A stretch of DNA of 64,000 nucleotides from Rhodomicrobium sp. Az07 (GTDB lineage: Bacteria; Pseudomonadota; Alphaproteobacteria; Rhizobiales; Rhodomicrobiaceae), in the NCBI RefSeq assembly GCF_018619475.1, contig NZ_JAHFZG010000007.1, positions 62,001 to 126,000 of the forward strand. Reading direction: 5' to 3'. The position numbers were made by a program, and so were the translations under genes. Below the pieces are notes generated by a model. The model ran no database searches and was not told the DNA's origin. It was given only the letters and a program-made list of their open reading frames with translations. Positions 63,850 to 64,000 of this stretch are shown here, one piece after another (position 1 is the stretch's first letter; each line of letters opens with the position of its first letter).

Positions 63850-64000
63850 ATGGCGGGGCTTTCGGCGCACGTGCCCGAGCTTGACATAAGTCCTTTTTCG
63901 CCAACGGGTTTTACCGCGCTGGCATACTCGCGCGGAATTGACCTCGAAAAGGCCGCCTGGATGGCGAACCAGCCGGCGACATACGGCATCGATGCGGGAC
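63850..64000 (+). CDS. partial gene running off the right edge, unknown
   Basis: An open frame starts with ATG at 63850 (GTG at 63835 is an alternative) and continues to the window end without a stop, giving MAGLSAHVPELDISPFSPTG followed by about 30 residues. Fewer than 50 residues are seen, with no recognised motif. It is divergent from the MoxR operon. Confidence 0.4.
   Translation, partial: MAGLSAHVPELDISPFSPTGFTALAYSRGIDLEKAAWMANQPATYGIDAG

Overview
The window is high-GC (about 63% by eye) chromosomal DNA from an alphaproteobacterium, most likely a phototrophic member of the Hyphomicrobiales (Rhizobiales). Evidence: an alphaproteobacterial gene set (a glyA-nrdR-ribD-ribE-ribB-ribH-nusB-thiL run, an extended NuoE, DUF1489, pyruvate phosphate dikinase, MeaB) plus a bacteriochlorophyll gene (bchJ) coupled to the anaerobic haem gene hemN. 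A Rhodomicrobium-like purple non-sulfur bacterium fits best, but the genus is an inference.

Layout. 0-5.2 kb: a methyltransferase, a DUF892 ferritin-like protein, a DNA glycosylase with a GT61 glycosyltransferase, tRNA-Asn, and divergent moaE/mogA for molybdenum cofactor. 5.3-13.4 kb: lutBC, a patatin-like lipoprotein, a secreted lysozyme-fold-like protein, a secreted DNA/RNA endonuclease with a small coupled gene, a small secreted protein with a clear terminator, and rlpA. 13.8-22.5 kb: an unknown membrane protein, then glyA-nrdR and the riboflavin/nusB/thiL operon. 22.6-27.1 kb: an alpha/beta hydrolase, thpR, a GFA-family protein, then bchJ-hemN on the minus strand behind a regulatory region with FnrL-like and PpsR/CrtJ-like sites.

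27.6-31.8 kb: a small ribbon-helix-helix-like protein, then a four-gene minus-strand operon. It holds three small Gly/Ala-rich or Pro/Gly-rich membrane-associated proteins and an atypical P1B ATPase that has an N-terminal RxRxR segment and SCA in place of CPC. It resembles the iron-storage ferrosome (fez) systems and has an Irr-type iron control element (TAGAA-N3-TTCTA) upstream. This is the most unusual system in the window.

32.4-40.5 kb: ppdK, meaB, a SleB-like wall hydrolase, cysK, a small CxxC protein, DUF1489 and sodB, which lies between two hairpin terminators. 40.7-46.2 kb: a lipid-linked sugar/cell-envelope group (GT2, GtrA, ChbG/HpnK deacetylase, convergent YfhO-like membrane protein) and a GNAT acetyltransferase. 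46.8-48.8 kb: a hybrid histidine kinase.

48.9-56.1 kb: respiratory complex I genes nuoA-nuoF. They are interrupted by a foreign-looking methyltransferase gene between nuoC and nuoD and by two small membrane proteins between nuoD and nuoE. The cluster stops after nuoF, so nuoG-nuoN must lie elsewhere. 56.1-63.7 kb: a pRiA4b ORF-3-like protein, then a minus-strand MoxR-DUF58-BatA/DUF4159-VWA operon. The start of an unidentified plus-strand gene runs off the end. No CRISPR array, integrase, transposase or rRNA was seen.
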